Source: Alphaproteobacteria bacterium
Lineage (GTDB): Bacteria > Pseudomonadota > Alphaproteobacteria > Caulobacterales > Maricaulaceae
Assembly (NCBI GenBank): GCA_030428405.1
Contig: JAUIEH010000115.1
Span: forward strand, 1 to 7,677
Direction: 5' to 3'
DNA length: 7,677 nucleotides
Shown here: one piece after another, positions 1-6,491 of the stretch
Position numbering within the stretch: the first letter of the stretch is position 1
Layout: every line of letters begins with the position of its first letter
Translations under genes and position numbers: made by a program
The notes under the pieces: generated by a model
Seen by the model: only the letters and a program-made list of their open reading frames with translations
Told to the model about the DNA's origin: nothing
Database searches by the model: none

Positions 1-2695
1 TGCCCGGAGCAGCCAGATGACCCTGCGGCTCATCTTCCGGATAGCCCGCCTCGGCGCCCACGGCTGAGACCGGCGGATAACGCAGGTCCCAAGTGGCTCG
101 ATGGAAGCCTGCGCCGACCTCGCCCGCAACACGTCGAACGACTTCGCCGTCAGCGTCGCGAACGGTCAGCCAGATCTCCGGCGGCGTTTCACGGCGCTCC
201 GCTTCGATGGCGTCAAAGCCCGGGAACGGCGTGTCCTCGAACGCCTCATTCGCCTCTTCTTCCTCCTCCTGACGAATTTCCTCGAGCGTCTGGAGTCCTT
301 CGTTCAGATAATAGGTGAAGGTTGCGCCGAACGGCGGATTGGGCGCGCTGAAGAAATTGTCGCCCTGAGAACCAACCGACTCGAAGCCAAGCTCGTGACC
401 CTCATGGTACCAATAGGCGCGACGACCAGCGAATAAGAGCGCATCTTCCTCCAGCGCTTCCGCCGTCACTTCGCGCAGCGGCGCATAGTCATCCAGAATG
501 AAGATGCCGCGGCCGAAACTGCCCGCGACCAGATCATTTTCGCGACGCTGAATCTGCACGTCGCGGAAGGCGATCGTCGGCGCGCTGGGCAGCTCGATCC
601 ATTCCTCGCCCGCATCCACGGTGAAGAACACGCCGAACTCAGTGCCGATGAACATCAGCGCCGGGTTGACGTGGTCTTGCGCGAGCCGCCAGACGACATG
701 GTCTTCCGGCAGGTCTTCGGCGAGCGACGTCCAGCGCCGGCCGCCATCCGTCGAGCGATAGAGATAAGGCGCGTAGTCGCCATATTTGTGATTGTCGAGC
801 GCGACATAGACGGTGTTCTCGTCATGCAGGTCGACACGGATGTCATTGACATAGGCTCTGTCCGGAGCGCCGGGCAGCGTGCCGACTTCGACGCGCCGCC
901 AGTTTTCGCCGCCGTCCTGCGTCACCTGTATGAGGCCGTCATCCGTACCCACATAAATGACGTTCTCATTGTGCGGCGACTCAGCGACCGAGGTGATCGT
1001 GTTGAAGTTGGACATCGCATAGAGGTCCCACGGCGCATCCCAGGACCATTGCCGGCCCATGAGCGGCATGCGCATGCGGTCCTCATTGCGCGTGAGATCG
1101 CCGGACAAAGCCGTCCAGGTGTCGCCGCGGTCGTCCGACCGCCATAAACGCTGCGAGGCGGAGAAAATGCGCGCAGGGTCATGCGTGCTGACCTGCACGG
1201 GCGCGTCCCAGTTGAAACGCTCCGGCGGATCGCCCGGCGCGCCTTGCGGCTGGATGTAGACCATTTCGCCGCTGGTGCGGTCGACGCGGACCAGATTGCC
1301 CTGCTGCCACTGAGAATAGGCGATGTCAGGATTGCCTGGCTCGACCGCAGGGCCGTGACCATCGCCGAACAGCGTGATTTCCCAGTCGGAATTGACGATG
1401 CCGTGCCGGCTGTCGGTGCGCGACGGCCCGACCTGTGACGAGTTGTCCTGCGTTCCGCCGTACACGAAGTAGAACGGCTCGGCATCATCCGGCGCGACTT
1501 TGTAGAATTGCGTCACCGGCAGGTTCGAGATGAAGCGCCAGTTCTCCTCATTGTCGTGGCTCTCATAGAGCCCGCCGTCGGAGCCGTAGATGATGTAGTC
1601 CGGGTCGGTCGGATGAAACGCGATGGCATGGTCGTCGACATGCCGGTCAGCCGTATTGGACGGCCGGAAAGTCGCGCCGCCATCGTCTGAGACCTGCGAC
1701 GTGTTCGAGACCAGATAGATGCGGTCGAAATGATGCGGGCTGGCGAACAGCTCCTGATAATAATGCGGGCCTGTGCCGCCGGAGACCGTCTCCGACATCT
1801 GCTCCCAGCTCGCCCCTCCGTCCTCGGAGCGATAAATCCCGCCTTCGCGCTGGTCGAGCTCGATGGCGGCGTAAATCACGTCGGGCTGCTGCGGCGAGAT
1901 GGCGAGGCCGATCTTGCCCATATTGCCGTCAGGCAGGCCGTTGGTCAGCTCCGTCCAGGTGCGCCCGCCGTCGTCGGACATGTGCACGCCGCTTTCCGGT
2001 CCGCCGCCCATATAGGCGGCGACATTACGGTGGCGCTGCCAGGTCGCGGCGTAGAGCCGGTCAGGATTGCGCGGGTCAATGACGACATCGGTGACGCCGG
2101 TCCACTCGCCGGCGGAAAGAACGTTCTCCCAGGTTTCCCCGCCGTCCGTCGTCATGAACAGGCCGCGATCGCCGCCGCTTGACCAAAGCGGTCCCTGCGC
2201 CGCCACCCAGACGATGTCCGAGTTTTCCGGATGCACGATGATCTGAGAAATGTGCTCGGAATTCTCGAGCCCCATGTTCTCCCAGCTCGCGCCGCCGTCG
2301 GTTGAACGATAAACGCCGTCGCCCCAGCCGATATGGCGGCCGCCGACATTCTCGCCCGTTCCAACCCAGATGGTCGAAGGATTGGAGGGATCGATCGTCA
2401 GGCAGCCGATCGAGTAGACAGGCTGTTCGTCGAATAATGGCGTCCAGGTCGTGCCGGCGTTCTCTGTCATCCAGACGCCGCCCGAAGCGACCGAAACATA
2501 CCAGGTCGCCGGGTCATCCGGATGAAGATCAATATCGGCGATACGGCCGGACGTGAACGCAGGCCCGATATTGCGAAGCTCGAAAGCGGCGAATGTACCG
2601 CTCGACATCGGCCCTTCGTCTTCTTCATCTTGGGCGATCGCCCCGGCGGCGTAAGACAGCGCCGCCAGCAAGGCGACACTCGCGCATACTCTCAT
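1..2695 (-). CDS. Exported sortilin/BNR-type beta-propeller protein (VPS10-like 'glycosyl hydrolase'), C-terminus cut by window edge
   Basis: The frame is open from ATG at 2695 to the left edge (898 codons, no stop). Residues 1-21 form a signal peptide: short charged start, hydrophobic core, likely cleavage after Ala-Ile-Ala, so the protein is exported. Eleven Asp-box motifs (S/T-x-D-x-G-x-x-W) lie near residues 77, 131, 182, 240, 290, 336, 379, 520, 592, 648 and 692. Each marks a turn of a propeller blade, as in sialidases, GH74 and sortilin. The central QDNSSQVGPSRT (416-427) and RFNWDAP (493-499) stretches are typical of large bacterial proteins annotated as VPS10 or BNR-repeat hydrolases. 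After residue 740 there is a very acidic stretch (804-821, EEEEE core) and then a beta-rich region with GFHRATWDLRYP (863-874), resembling an FlgD-type Ig fold. Relatives are usually about 1,000-1,100 residues (from memory), so perhaps 100-200 are missing. I see no proof of catalysis: substrate and enzyme activity are unknown. Family is confident, function is not. Confidence 0.9.
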   Translation of the reverse strand, partial: MRVCASVALLAALSYAAGAIAQDEEDEGPMSSGTFAAFELRNIGPAFTSGRIADIDLHPDDPATWYVSVASGGVWMTENAGTTWTPLFDEQPVYSIGCLTIDPSNPSTIWVGTGENVGGRHIGWGDGVYRSTDGGASWENMGLENSEHISQIIVHPENSDIVWVAAQGPLWSSGGDRGLFMTTDGGETWENVLSAGEWTGVTDVVIDPRNPDRLYAATWQRHRNVAAYMGGGPESGVHMSDDGGRTWTELTNGLPDGNMGKIGLAISPQQPDVIYAAIELDQREGGIYRSEDGGASWEQMSETVSGGTGPHYYQELFASPHHFDRIYLVSNTSQVSDDGGATFRPSNTADRHVDDHAIAFHPTDPDYIIYGSDGGLYESHDNEENWRFISNLPVTQFYKVAPDDAEPFYFVYGGTQDNSSQVGPSRTDSRHGIVNSDWEITLFGDGHGPAVEPGNPDIAYSQWQQGNLVRVDRTSGEMVYIQPQGAPGDPPERFNWDAPVQVSTHDPARIFSASQRLWRSDDRGDTWTALSGDLTRNEDRMRMPLMGRQWSWDAPWDLYAMSNFNTITSVAESPHNENVIYVGTDDGLIQVTQDGGENWRRVEVGTLPGAPDRAYVNDIRVDLHDENTVYVALDNHKYGDYAPYLYRSTDGGRRWTSLAEDLPEDHVVWRLAQDHVNPALMFIGTEFGVFFTVDAGEEWIELPSAPTIAFRDVQIQRRENDLVAGSFGRGIFILDDYAPLREVTAEALEEDALLFAGRRAYWYHEGHELGFESVGSQGDNFFSAPNPPFGATFTYYLNEGLQTLEEIRQEEEEEANEAFEDTPFPGFDAIEAERRETPPEIWLTVRDADGEVVRRVAGEVGAGFHRATWDLRYPPVSAVGAEAGYPEDEPQGHLAAPG

Positions 2696-2702
2696 CTGAG
2701 AG

Positions 2703-2711
2703 CTCCCTCTT
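2703..2711 (-). promoter_or_regulatory. Ribosome binding site of the BNR-propeller gene
   Basis: Read on the minus strand this is AAGAGGGAG, a purine-rich Shine-Dalgarno sequence ending 7 bases before the ATG at 2695. It fixes the start, which also puts the signal peptide at the very N-terminus. The ATG just upstream (2712-2714) is in another frame. Confidence 0.7.
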
Positions 2712-2775
2712 CATGCAGGCTCGCGGAGCGCGGCGCGGACATGATGCAACGCGCAGCTCCCGATGCGAGCAGGTT

Positions 2776-2816
2776 GGCTTCGCTCGATGCATCGAGCCTA
2801 GCGCGGCGGCGAAGCC
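2776..2816. repeat. Nested inverted repeat in the divergent intergenic region
   Basis: A perfect 16-base palindrome, GCTCGATGCATCGAGC, occupies 2782-2797. A second inverted repeat surrounds it: GGCTTCGC at 2776-2783 pairs with GCGAAGCC at 2809-2816. The left outer arm shares two bases with the inner palindrome, so the two hairpins would compete. The site lies about 80 bases upstream of the BNR gene and about 125 upstream of the PepSY gene, and no T-tract follows it. It could be a dimeric regulator's operator or a structured leader of the BNR transcript; the sequence does not decide. The remainder of 2696-2921 shows no convincing gene. Confidence 0.6.
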
Positions 2817-2921
2817 GGCCACAAGCGCGCGTCGACGAAGGAAGGCAACATTCATCGCACCCAATTCGGCGTTGGCGCGCATTGCATTGACCACAGGCGC
2901 CGGCGCGGCTCTCTTGCGCTG

Positions 2922-3458
2922 ATGAAAGCGCAGAAATTTCTCCGTACGGCGCATCGCTGGATATCGCTCGCCGCAGCGCCCGTCCTGCTCGTAATGATCG
3001 GCGCGGGCATCTTGTTGATGCTGAAGAAAGAGTTCGACTGGATTCAACCCCCATCTGAGCGCGGCGCCGCATTCGAGAGCGCGCCCGACACGACGATCGC
3101 GGCCTTGTTCGAGGCCGCCCGCGCAGTCCCGGAAGCCGGCATTGACGAGTGGGACGATCTCGACCGCTTCGACATCAATCCGGGCCGCAATATCGCCAAG
3201 TTGATTTCGAATTCGCGCTGGGAGGTTCAGCTCGACCTGACGACCGCCGAGGTCCTCGCCGTCAATTACCGGCGCTCAGACCTGATCGAGCAGATTCATG
3301 ACGGCTCATTCTTCGCCGACTGGGCGAAGCTTTATGTCTTTCTGCCGGTCGGCGTGGGGCTGTTCCTGCTGTGGGCGTCGGGGATTTATCTCTTCTTCCT
3401 GCCGCATGTGAAGAAGGCGCTGACGCGTCGACGCAAGGCGCGCGAAGAGGTAAGTTGA
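2922..3458 (+). CDS. Small PepSY-associated transmembrane protein
   Basis: This 178-residue inner-membrane protein has two transmembrane helices, about 15-34 and 139-160. Between them is a roughly 100-residue loop that should face the periplasm and resembles a single PepSY domain, including a WEVQLDLTTAEVL strand pair (100-112). Family hallmarks are the N-terminal R-x-x-HRWISL (8-15), the LIEQIHDGSFF motif before the second helix (121-131), and the helix ending LWASGIYLF (150-158). The C-terminus is short, basic and cytoplasmic. It is the compact form of a family whose larger members have four helices and include iron-uptake reductases. His11 and His126 are candidate heme or metal ligands by position only. 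The ATG at 2922 has no clear Shine-Dalgarno site. It is divergent from the BNR gene and ends 8 bp from the convergent RAM gene. Exact function unknown. Confidence 0.88.
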   Translation: MKAQKFLRTAHRWISLAAAPVLLVMIGAGILLMLKKEFDWIQPPSERGAAFESAPDTTIAALFEAARAVPEAGIDEWDDLDRFDINPGRNIAKLISNSRWEVQLDLTTAEVLAVNYRRSDLIEQIHDGSFFADWAKLYVFLPVGVGLFLLWASGIYLFFLPHVKKALTRRRKAREEVS

Positions 3459-3466
3459 GCGCGGTC

Positions 3467-3736
3467 CTACGCGTCGCCGCCTATGCCCTTGTCCTTCGTG
3501 AAAGCATTGAAAGCGATCATCGTCTTCGTGTCCTGAATGCCAGGAATGGCGTGGACCTTCGTGTTCACGAATCGACCGATATCGTCGCTTTCCGGCAAGG
3601 TGAAGCGCGCGATCAGATCGTAATCGCCCGAGATCGAATGAACCGACGCCGCCTCTTCGATGTCGTCGGCCATCTGCGCGGCGACGTCATAAGCCGCGCC
3701 GAGCTTGCATTTCACCAGGACGTAGATCGTTCGCAT
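3467..3736 (-). CDS. Stand-alone Lrp/AsnC ligand-binding (RAM) domain protein
   Basis: The 89-residue product is nearly all one RAM domain, the effector-binding alpha/beta (ferredoxin-like) half of Lrp/AsnC regulators. It begins with the first beta strand (MRTIYVLVKC) and carries the SGDYDLIARF signature (36-45), the helix DDIGRFVNTKVH (51-62), and the PGIQDTKTMIAF turn and last strand (65-76). Full Lrp proteins are about 150-160 residues with an N-terminal helix-turn-helix; here that part is absent. The ATG at 3736 follows a good Shine-Dalgarno site, and the upstream sequence encodes no HTH in frame, so this looks like a natural stand-alone RAM (SraM-type) protein, not a truncation. Such proteins form dimers or larger rings and bind amino acids at subunit interfaces. 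It probably cannot bind DNA alone. It is divergent from the formamidase-like hydrolase gene. Ligand unknown. Confidence 0.9.
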   Translation of the reverse strand: MRTIYVLVKCKLGAAYDVAAQMADDIEEAASVHSISGDYDLIARFTLPESDDIGRFVNTKVHAIPGIQDTKTMIAFNAFTKDKGIGGDA

Positions 3737-3745
3737 CGAGGACGC

Positions 3746-3752
3746 ACTCCTG
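3746..3752 (-). promoter_or_regulatory. Ribosome binding site of the RAM-domain gene
   Basis: On the minus strand this reads CAGGAGT, a strong Shine-Dalgarno match. Its GGAG core ends 10 bases before the ATG at 3736. It supports translation starting directly at the RAM domain with no upstream DNA-binding segment. Confidence 0.65.
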
Positions 3753-3872
3753 AACGGCCAAAGGCTCGTCGACGCTTACGCGGTTGAGCTTGCGCGAACA
3801 AGCGCGCGAACGCCGTTGCACGGATGCGCCGGCTTGCGCCAGTCTGAGCGTCGACGCCAACACCTCACCAGC

Positions 3873-3876
3873 GGAG
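3873..3876 (+). promoter_or_regulatory. Ribosome binding site deciding the TTG start of the hydrolase
   Basis: GGAG lies 6 bases before the TTG at 3883-3885. The alternative TTG at 3784 has no comparable site, so this short motif is the main reason to prefer the 283-residue product over a 316-residue one. Confidence 0.55.
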
Positions 3877-3882
3877 CGCGCC

Positions 3883-4734
3883 TTGACGCTCGTCTATCGC
3901 GACCTCGACCAGGACACGCTCGATCGCGAGTACGACAATCAACGCAAGGTCGGCAATTTTCCCGAAATCGCCGCCGCCTGGGGCGAGGAAAGCGCAATTG
4001 CGCGCGAGGGTCTGCGCCACGAAGCCGACATCGCCTACGGTCCGAGCGCGCGCGAGCGGCTGGATCTCTTCCCGTCGACTTCCGGCGGCCGCGCCAAAGC
4101 GCCCATCCACCTCTTCATTCATGGCGGCTATTGGTACGCCAATGACAAGTCGAACCACTCTACCGTTGCGCTCGGCCTCAAGCCTCACGGCTTCGCCACG
4201 CTGATCGTGAATTACGGACGTACGCCTGATGCGCCGATCGCAGAGCTCGTCGCCCAATGCCGGCGCGCCGTGACCTGGGCGCGCGAAAACGCCGCCGCGT
4301 TTGGCGGCGATCCCGATCACATCACGATTTCGGGCCATTCCGCCGGCGCCCAGCTCGCAGCCATGCTGATGGTCGATCAAAGCGAACCGCCGCTGCAAGG
4401 CGTGCAGGCCGCCTTCGGCATCAGCGGCGTCTACGATCTGGAACCCGTCCGGCTCAGCTATCTCAACAAGATCCTGGAAATCGACGAAGCCTCGGTCGAG
4501 GCGTGCAGCCCTTGCCGGCTGACGCCCAGCGAGCGAACACGCTTCACGGCTTTTGTCGGCGGTCGAGAAGGCGCTGAGTATGAGCGTCAGTCAGCGTCCC
4601 TCTTCTACGCCTGGTCCAGGCTCGCAGAGGCAAGCTCAATGGCGGTGCTCGCCGAGCACGATCATTTCTCGATATTGCGTGAACTGAACTCGGCTGACGG
4701 GGCCATTGCGCGCGCAATTTCGGCGACCGCCTAG
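3883..4734 (+). CDS. Alpha/beta hydrolase, kynurenine formamidase/esterase type
   Basis: This cytoplasmic serine hydrolase has 283 residues from TTG 3883, which is preferred because GGAG sits 6 bases upstream and family members begin near the YRDLDQDTLDREY region. The same frame extends to another TTG at 3784 (316 residues), but the extra 33 residues are low-complexity and have no Shine-Dalgarno site. Numbering from 3883: the oxyanion-hole motif HGGYW is at 80-84, the nucleophile elbow GHSAG at 151-155 (Ser153), SGVYDLEP at 181-188, and EHDHF at 258-262 with likely catalytic His261. The acid of the triad is not certain; Glu229 in VGGREGAEYERQS is a candidate. HGGYW with SGVYDLEP is typical of the AFMID/BNA7-like kynurenine formamidases, which convert N-formylkynurenine to kynurenine and formate in tryptophan breakdown, but many relatives are general esterases. 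No other kyn gene is present. The gene is divergent from the RAM gene, and its stop overlaps that of the kinase. Confidence 0.87.
   Translation: MTLVYRDLDQDTLDREYDNQRKVGNFPEIAAAWGEESAIAREGLRHEADIAYGPSARERLDLFPSTSGGRAKAPIHLFIHGGYWYANDKSNHSTVALGLKPHGFATLIVNYGRTPDAPIAELVAQCRRAVTWARENAAAFGGDPDHITISGHSAGAQLAAMLMVDQSEPPLQGVQAAFGISGVYDLEPVRLSYLNKILEIDEASVEACSPCRLTPSERTRFTAFVGGREGAEYERQSASLFYAWSRLAEASSMAVLAEHDHFSILRELNSADGAIARAISATA
4731..4734. other. Overlapping convergent stop codons (CTAG)
   Basis: The palindrome CTAG supplies TAG to the hydrolase on the plus strand (4732-4734) and TAG to the histidine kinase on the minus strand (4731-4733). There is no intergenic space and no hairpin plus T-tract between the genes, so any terminator must lie inside one of the two coding regions. 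Confidence 0.9.
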
Positions 4735-6434
4735 GCCGCCTCGGCGCCGTCCGAACCGTCCGCGTCCATCTGCGAGCCGTCGTCGTTCAGGAAGAGCTTG
4801 CGCGGAAAGCGCAGCGTGACGCGCGTGCCCGCTCCTTCAGCGCTGTCGATCAGAAGCTCGGCTTCATGCAGCCGCATCAGCGCGTCCGAAATGGCGAGGC
4901 CGAGACCCGAGCCCTGATAATTGCGCGCATAGTCCGTTTCGACCTGCGCGAAGGGCTGCAGAACCGTCTCGATCTTTTCTTCGGGAATGCCGATGCCTTC
5001 GTCCCAGACCACGACATCAAGCCATTCCGCGCCGAAAGTCTGTGTACGCACCCCGACGCGTCCCTCGGCCGGCGTGAACTTCACGGCGTTTCCGATGAGG
5101 TTGATCAGAATCTGGCGCAGCGCGCGCGGATCGACATGCAGGAGCGGAAGCTCCTTGTCGATCTCAAGCTCGACCTTGCGGCCTTCGGCGTTTTCCGGGC
5201 GGCGTTCGCATACGGATGCGGCAAACTTGATGGCTTCCGCAATTTCGACCTCGTCCGGCGAAATCTTGAAGGCGGCCGATTCCAGTTTCGACAGGTCGAG
5301 AATGTCGTTGATGATTGCGAGCAGATGCGTGCCGCTCTTTTCGATATCAGCGGCGTAGTCGCGATAACGCGGATCGCCGATTGTACCGAAAAGCTCGTCC
5401 TTCATGATCTGCGAGAAGCCGATGACGGCGTTGAGCGGCGTGCGCAGCTCATGGCTCATATTCGCCAGGAACTGCGTTTTCGCGCGGTCGGCGGCTTCAG
5501 CGCGCAGCTTGGCGGTCAACAGTTCCTGCTCGCGCCGCTTCAGCTCGGTGACGTCGACATGCACGCTGACGAAGCCGCCGCGCGTCGTCGGACGCAGCGC
5601 GCTGTAAACCCAGCGTCCGCCGACGACCATCCGTAGACGACCTTCGGGCGGGTCATCGGCCACGTCTTCGACATTGGCGAACCATGTCCGGAAACGCAGA
5701 TTGGCCTCGACGACATTCTTGTTGCTGTCGAGCAGCGCAAAGCCGTCATTGGTCGATTCAATAGCGTCGACCAGATCAGCTCTCGCCCGGCCGCGCTCAA
5801 GCGATGAGCGCACCATGTCCGCCAGCGTGTCGTAGCTCTTCATGCTGGCCTTATTCAGCGTGAAGGCGAACATGATGGCGAGCACGCCGGCGCCGATGTG
5901 AAACAGCTCGCCTTGAATGAGGAACATCACGGCGAGCGGGCCAAGCGAGGACGCCAGGAAATAGCGATTGATCGAGGGGATCGGGCTGAGCAGCATCACC
6001 GTGCCCGACGACATGCCTGCGACGATCGCGCCGAGGAACATTTCGAGCCCGACATTATCGGGCGTACGGAACAGGATAAGCGTGCCGCCCCAGAGCGCGC
6101 CGGCGAGCAGAGAATGCAGCCTTGCGCGCTCCAGCATGCGGCCGGAGACGCGCTTGGGCTCGGGCGCCCGGCTCAATCGCCGCCAGCTCAGAATCTGAAA
6201 CGCGGCGCCGGAATACATCAGTCCGAGCCAGAGGAGCGCCACGACATGGTTTACATGCGCCCAGACGACGATGGTGGTGATTGTCGCGTTGAAGGCGTTC
6301 ACCTGGGCCATCATCGCAAGACGATTGACCAAGTGTATTTGCTGCTGCCGCTTGATCTCGGCAGTCACTTCGTCGTGCTCAGTCATTGATTGCGCACCGG
6401 CGATCATTTGACTTTTTCGCTTTCCGTTAACCAT
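4731..6434 (-). CDS. Membrane sensor histidine kinase, PAS-HisKA-HATPase, DivJ/PleC/PdhS-like
   Basis: This 567-residue inner-membrane kinase should sense a signal and phosphorylate a separate response regulator. Residues about 47-195 hold around six hydrophobic helices of an unnamed sensor region. A PAS domain follows (220-298, from LVDAIESTNDGFALLD to VDVTELKRRE), then a short coiled linker, HisKA (317-388) with phospho-acceptor His328 in MSHELRTPLNA, and HATPase_c with N-box NLIGNAVKF (445-453), G1 DEGIGIP (478-484) and G2 GSGLGLAI (508-515). All catalytic motifs look intact. The stretch GFSQIM..ELFG.IGDPRYRDYAADI..SG.HLLAIINDILDLSKLE closely follows DivJ, PleC and PdhS, the kinases that act on DivK in alphaproteobacteria. 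No receiver domain or neighbouring regulator gene is present; an acidic tail ends the protein (551-567). The start is uncertain: Met10 (6407) and Met17 (6386) are alternatives, none has a strong Shine-Dalgarno site, and a CtrA-like box overlaps the ATG at 6434. Confidence 0.93.
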   Translation of the reverse strand: MVNGKRKSQMIAGAQSMTEHDEVTAEIKRQQQIHLVNRLAMMAQVNAFNATITTIVVWAHVNHVVALLWLGLMYSGAAFQILSWRRLSRAPEPKRVSGRMLERARLHSLLAGALWGGTLILFRTPDNVGLEMFLGAIVAGMSSGTVMLLSPIPSINRYFLASSLGPLAVMFLIQGELFHIGAGVLAIMFAFTLNKASMKSYDTLADMVRSSLERGRARADLVDAIESTNDGFALLDSNKNVVEANLRFRTWFANVEDVADDPPEGRLRMVVGGRWVYSALRPTTRGGFVSVHVDVTELKRREQELLTAKLRAEAADRAKTQFLANMSHELRTPLNAVIGFSQIMKDELFGTIGDPRYRDYAADIEKSGTHLLAIINDILDLSKLESAAFKISPDEVEIAEAIKFAASVCERRPENAEGRKVELEIDKELPLLHVDPRALRQILINLIGNAVKFTPAEGRVGVRTQTFGAEWLDVVVWDEGIGIPEEKIETVLQPFAQVETDYARNYQGSGLGLAISDALMRLHEAELLIDSAEGAGTRVTLRFPRKLFLNDDGSQMDADGSDGAEAA

Positions 6435-6441
6435 GCCGTAA
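6426..6441 (-). promoter_or_regulatory. CtrA-like box overlapping the kinase start
   Basis: On the minus strand this reads TTAC, seven bases, then TTAAC. That is one mismatch from the CtrA consensus TTAA-N7-TTAAC known in Caulobacter and relatives. Read on the plus strand (6427-6442) it is TTAA-N7-GTAAC, also one mismatch. The kinase ATG at 6432-6434 lies in the spacer, so if CtrA binds here the kinase may start at a later Met. Matched by eye only. Confidence 0.35.
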
Positions 6442-6475
6442 CGCCACTCACCCCCGACATAGTCATCGATTTGCG

Positions 6476-6491
6476 TTTACGTCGCGTTAGC
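6476..6491 (+). promoter_or_regulatory. Weaker CtrA-like box overlapping the candidate -35 of the oxidoreductase
   Basis: The sequence is TTTA, seven bases, then TTAGC: two mismatches from TTAA-N7-TTAAC. Its right half coincides with the candidate -35 element of the plus-strand promoter, the usual place for an activating CtrA site. On its own the match is weak; it matters mainly because a better box lies 35 bases away. Confidence 0.2.

Noticed and set aside
671..2182. Several plus-strand frames opposite the BNR-propeller gene
   Set aside because: The minus strand is one unbroken 898-codon frame with eleven Asp boxes. The plus-strand products only mirror the repeated DGG-x-x-W codons.
2625..3047. 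Minus-strand frame with a stretch like a twin-arginine signal (RRRALVAGFAAAL) in the intergenic region
   Set aside because: It overlaps the start of the PepSY gene and the start of the BNR gene in other frames, lacks a Shine-Dalgarno site, and shows no domain after the hydrophobic stretch. Probably a coincidence of GC-rich DNA.
3459..3466. Terminator between the PepSY and RAM genes
   Set aside because: The 8-base gap is too short and no stable hairpin with a T-tract spans the junction.
3767..3857. CGTCGACG palindromes at 3767-3774 and 3849-3856 as a paired operator
   Set aside because: The same GTCGAC-centred sequence also occurs inside the PepSY gene (3425-3434), and CGTCGACG occurs near 2830, so it looks like background in this GC-rich DNA.
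3784..3882. N-terminal extension of the hydrolase from TTG 3784
   Set aside because: There is no ribosome binding site, the 33 residues have no family resemblance, and the start at 3883 has GGAG at a good distance.
3865..4398. 177-codon minus-strand reading frame opposite the hydrolase
   Set aside because: The plus strand carries HGGYW and GHSAG in one continuous frame; the antisense product has no motif.
4866..5636. 256-codon plus-strand reading frame opposite the histidine kinase
   Set aside because: It is antisense to intact HisKA and HATPase domains. Its product is Arg-rich, has no recognisable domain, and is explained by the GC codon bias of the kinase gene.
5898..6389. 163-codon plus-strand reading frame opposite the kinase membrane region
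   Set aside because: It shadows the coding strand of the sensor domain. The translation is charged, repetitive and without family features.
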